Source: Deltaproteobacteria bacterium
GTDB lineage: Bacteria > Desulfobacterota > DSM-4660 > Desulfatiglandales > B25-G16
Assembly (NCBI GenBank): GCA_020355145.1
Contig: CP070660.1
Span: forward strand, 473,905 to 481,628
Direction of reading: 5' to 3'
DNA: 7,724 nt
This document shows, piece by piece, positions 5,838-7,724 of the stretch. Numbering within the stretch: position 1 is the first letter of the stretch; each line of letters opens with the position of its first letter. The position numbers and the translations under genes were made by a program. The notes below the pieces were generated by a model. The model saw only the letters and a program-made list of their open reading frames with translations, did not search any database and had not been told where the DNA came from.

Positions 5838-6720
5838 TCTTCTTTTGAGCCTTTACCAGTCGGTATTTTTTTCGGTAATCCATGAGCCGTTCTTTGTAAC
5901 TAAAGGACTGCGTAGAATCTATAAGGCGTAATGCCCTCTCCGTCTGATCTGGATCCATCTCGATGAGGAGCCATCCTCCAGGTTTTAGATAGGCCCCACT
6001 TTCTTCAATTATCCTTTTGATAAAGTGCATACCATTTTCATGTCCATCAAGGGCAATTCTAGGTTCGTAATAACTTACCTCTGGAGGCAGCGTCTTAAAC
6101 GCCTCAGCAGGAACATAAGGGGGATTTGAAATTATCATATCAAAGGGACTAGTAGAGCTTGAAAAGGGTTGCCAAAGATCACCTTGGCAGAACCTTATTC
6201 TCCTGGCAAGGTTATGGTGTTTAGCGTTTTTTCTGGCCACAGCCAGGGCCTCAAAGGAGATGTCGCTTGCCCATACGGCAGCACCTTCAATCTCCTTCGC
6301 CAAGGATATGGCTATCGCCCCAGATCCAGTACCTAAATCTAATATCACTGGCTCACTATTGCTTGATAAGAGATTCCCCTTCCTGAGCCTGTTGGCCTCT
6401 TCAACGAGAAGTTCCGTCTCCGCTCTTGGGATTAAGACCGCCGGGCTAACTAAAAACTCCAGGGACCAAAACTCCTGGTGCCCGGTAATATATTGGAGGG
6501 GTTCCCTTTTAAGGCGTCTCCTGACAAGTGAGCGATAACCAGCTACCTCACAACTACTTAATGGCCGATCGAGTGCAAGATAAAGCTCAACCCTGCTTTT
6601 CTTCAGTTGGTGGGAAAGCAACACCTCCGCACAAAGACGGGGGCCTTCTATCCCCTTATCTCTTAAAAAGACTGTGGTTACATTCAAGATTTCCCGGATA
6701 GCCCATTTTTTCGGAGTCAT
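5830..6720 (-). CDS. prmC: Release factor glutamine methyltransferase (PrmC/HemK)
   Basis: PrmC uses S-adenosylmethionine to N5-methylate the glutamine of the GGQ motif in release factors RF1 and RF2, which improves peptide release. The 296-residue protein has an N-terminal helical substrate-binding domain (about 1-85), the family's IPRAETELLVE (97-107), the SAM-binding motif LDLGTGSGAIAISLA (127-141), an acidic residue ending the next strand (ASDIS, about 151-155) and the catalytic NPPY (199-202) that binds the target glutamine. Its ATG overlaps the stop of prfA in the sequence ATGA, so its translation is probably coupled to that of its own substrate. It also overlaps murA at the other end. 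Nothing unusual was seen. Confidence 0.96.
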   Translation of the reverse strand: MTPKKWAIREILNVTTVFLRDKGIEGPRLCAEVLLSHQLKKSRVELYLALDRPLSSCEVAGYRSLVRRRLKREPLQYITGHQEFWSLEFLVSPAVLIPRAETELLVEEANRLRKGNLLSSNSEPVILDLGTGSGAIAISLAKEIEGAAVWASDISFEALAVARKNAKHHNLARRIRFCQGDLWQPFSSSTSPFDMIISNPPYVPAEAFKTLPPEVSYYEPRIALDGHENGMHFIKRIIEESGAYLKPGGWLLIEMDPDQTERALRLIDSTQSFSYKERLMDYRKKYRLVKAQKKNG

Positions 6721-7724
6721 GACAGTTGGGCTGCTTGGCCCTTATCGGACTCGGCCTTAAAACGAGCTAGGAGGGGTTGGAAGATGAGATCAAGTTCACC
6801 GTGCAGGACCTCCTCAAGCCTATAGATCGTCAACCCGATTCTATGGTCAGTTACCCTACCCTGGACGAAGTTGTAAGTTCTTATCTTCTCGCTTCGGTCT
6901 CCCTTACCTACCATATTCTTTCGATCCTCAGATAACTGAGCACGTTGTTCTTCTTCTTGCCGATGAAGGAGACGAGATCTTAAGATCTTCATGGCCTTGG
7001 CCTTGTTCTTATGTTGAGATCTTTCGTCCTGGCAGGAGACCACCAATCCAGTAGGAATATGCGTTATCCTCACAGCCGAATCGGTAGTGTTAACACTCTG
7101 GCCTCCCGGACCTGAGGATCTAAATACATCTATCCTGAGATCATCTGGATCAATTGATACATCCACCTCCTCGGCCTCAGGCAGTACTGCAACCGTAACA
7201 GCTGAGGTATGTATGCGACCCTTTGACTCTGTCTCCGGTATCCTCTGTACTCTGTGAACCCCGCTCTCATACCTTAGTTGACTGTATGCCCCGTTTGCCT
7301 CTATCAAGGCAATGATCTCCTTAAAACCACCCAGACCTGTCGGGCTTTGGCTCAGGATATCCGTTTTCCAGCCCTTGCCTTCTATATAGCAGCCGTACAT
7401 CCTAAAGAGATCTGCGACAAATAGGGCTGCTTCTTCCCCACCAGTGCCTGCCCTTATCTCAAGAATACAATTCTTTTCATCCCTTGGGTCCTTGGGAACA
7501 AGCAGTAGCCTCATCTCCCTTTCCAGTTTCGCTAACTTATCCTTTAAGTCGGCTATCTCTGTCTGGGCGAGCTCCCTTATCTCCCCGTCAGGATCATTAA
7601 GGAGGCCTTGGGTATCTTCAATCTTCTCCCTTGTTAATTTGTACCTTTGAAAGGTGTCCACAATAGGCCGAAGGCTGACATGCTCTTTTAGATATTTCTG
7701 ATAGAGGCCTTGCTGTTGAATAAC
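6717..7724 (-). CDS. prfA: Peptide chain release factor 1 (5' end missing)
   Basis: RF1 reads UAA and UAG stop codons on the ribosome and triggers peptide release. The frame is open through the window edge at 7724 and shows 335 residues; about 25 N-terminal residues should be missing compared with E. coli RF1. A GTG at 7659-7661 is in frame but internal: the codons before it (YQKYLKEHVSLRPI) fit the RF1 N-terminal helices. Visible marks are the helical domain 1, the stop-codon-reading tripeptide PET in RVQRIPETES (about visible residues 163-165; a P-x-T motif means RF1, whereas RF2 would have SPF), the peptidyl-transferase GGQ in SSGPGGQSVN (207-209), and the conserved CQDERSQHKNKAKA and TYNFVQGRVTDHRI segments. 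The gene for the enzyme that methylates its GGQ follows directly with a 4-nt overlap. Confidence 0.97.
   Translation of the reverse strand, partial: VIQQQGLYQKYLKEHVSLRPIVDTFQRYKLTREKIEDTQGLLNDPDGEIRELAQTEIADLKDKLAKLEREMRLLLVPKDPRDEKNCILEIRAGTGGEEAALFVADLFRMYGCYIEGKGWKTDILSQSPTGLGGFKEIIALIEANGAYSQLRYESGVHRVQRIPETESKGRIHTSAVTVAVLPEAEEVDVSIDPDDLRIDVFRSSGPGGQSVNTTDSAVRITHIPTGLVVSCQDERSQHKNKAKAMKILRSRLLHRQEEEQRAQLSEDRKNMVGKGDRSEKIRTYNFVQGRVTDHRIGLTIYRLEEVLHGELDLIFQPLLARFKAESDKGQAAQLS

Overview
The window has two parts: an accessory-looking, mostly non-coding stretch on the left (about 1-2290) and a compact housekeeping operon on the minus strand on the right (about 2289-7724). The operon order prfA-prmC-murA, here followed by comEC, and the style of the proteins suggest a bacterium of the Desulfobacterota (former Deltaproteobacteria) or a relative. 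That placement is inference from gene order and recalled family features, not from a search.

Left part. Position 1 lies inside a hicB-type antitoxin gene on the + strand; its hicA partner would be upstream, outside the window. The hicB stop codon is also the first bases of an imperfect palindrome of about 70 bp bounded by TAAC and GTTA. It resembles an integron attC site, so the toxin-antitoxin pair may be a gene cassette. Next comes a short minus-strand relic (499-666) matching the intact comEC of this window over 86 bp, in the same reading frame. Two copies of a small dispersed repeat (744-772 and 2211-2245) bracket about 1.4 kb that holds one credible small gene (1498-1737, a 79-aa protein with a helix-turn-helix-like C-terminal half), one doubtful 49-codon frame (1865-2014) and otherwise no recognisable gene. 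A strong + strand intrinsic terminator (2295-2325) sits inside the last codons of comEC and insulates the two parts.

Right part, in transcription order (right to left): prfA (release factor RF1, start lost off the window edge), prmC (the methyltransferase that modifies the GGQ glutamine of release factors), murA (first committed step of peptidoglycan synthesis) and comEC (DNA-uptake channel). prfA/prmC overlap by 4 nt and prmC/murA by 8 nt, which points to translational coupling. murA and comEC are separated by 81 nt that hold five tandem copies of a 7-bp repeat and a long hairpin that pairs better in the operon's own RNA than in the antisense RNA. ComEC keeps its OB-like and channel domains, but its C-terminal metallo-beta-lactamase-like domain is short and has lost the metal-binding motif.

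No rRNA, tRNA, CRISPR array or complete insertion sequence was seen. The points most worth a second look are the attC-like site after hicB, the degenerate nuclease domain of ComEC together with the comEC relic 2.3 kb away, and the repeat/hairpin before comEC.
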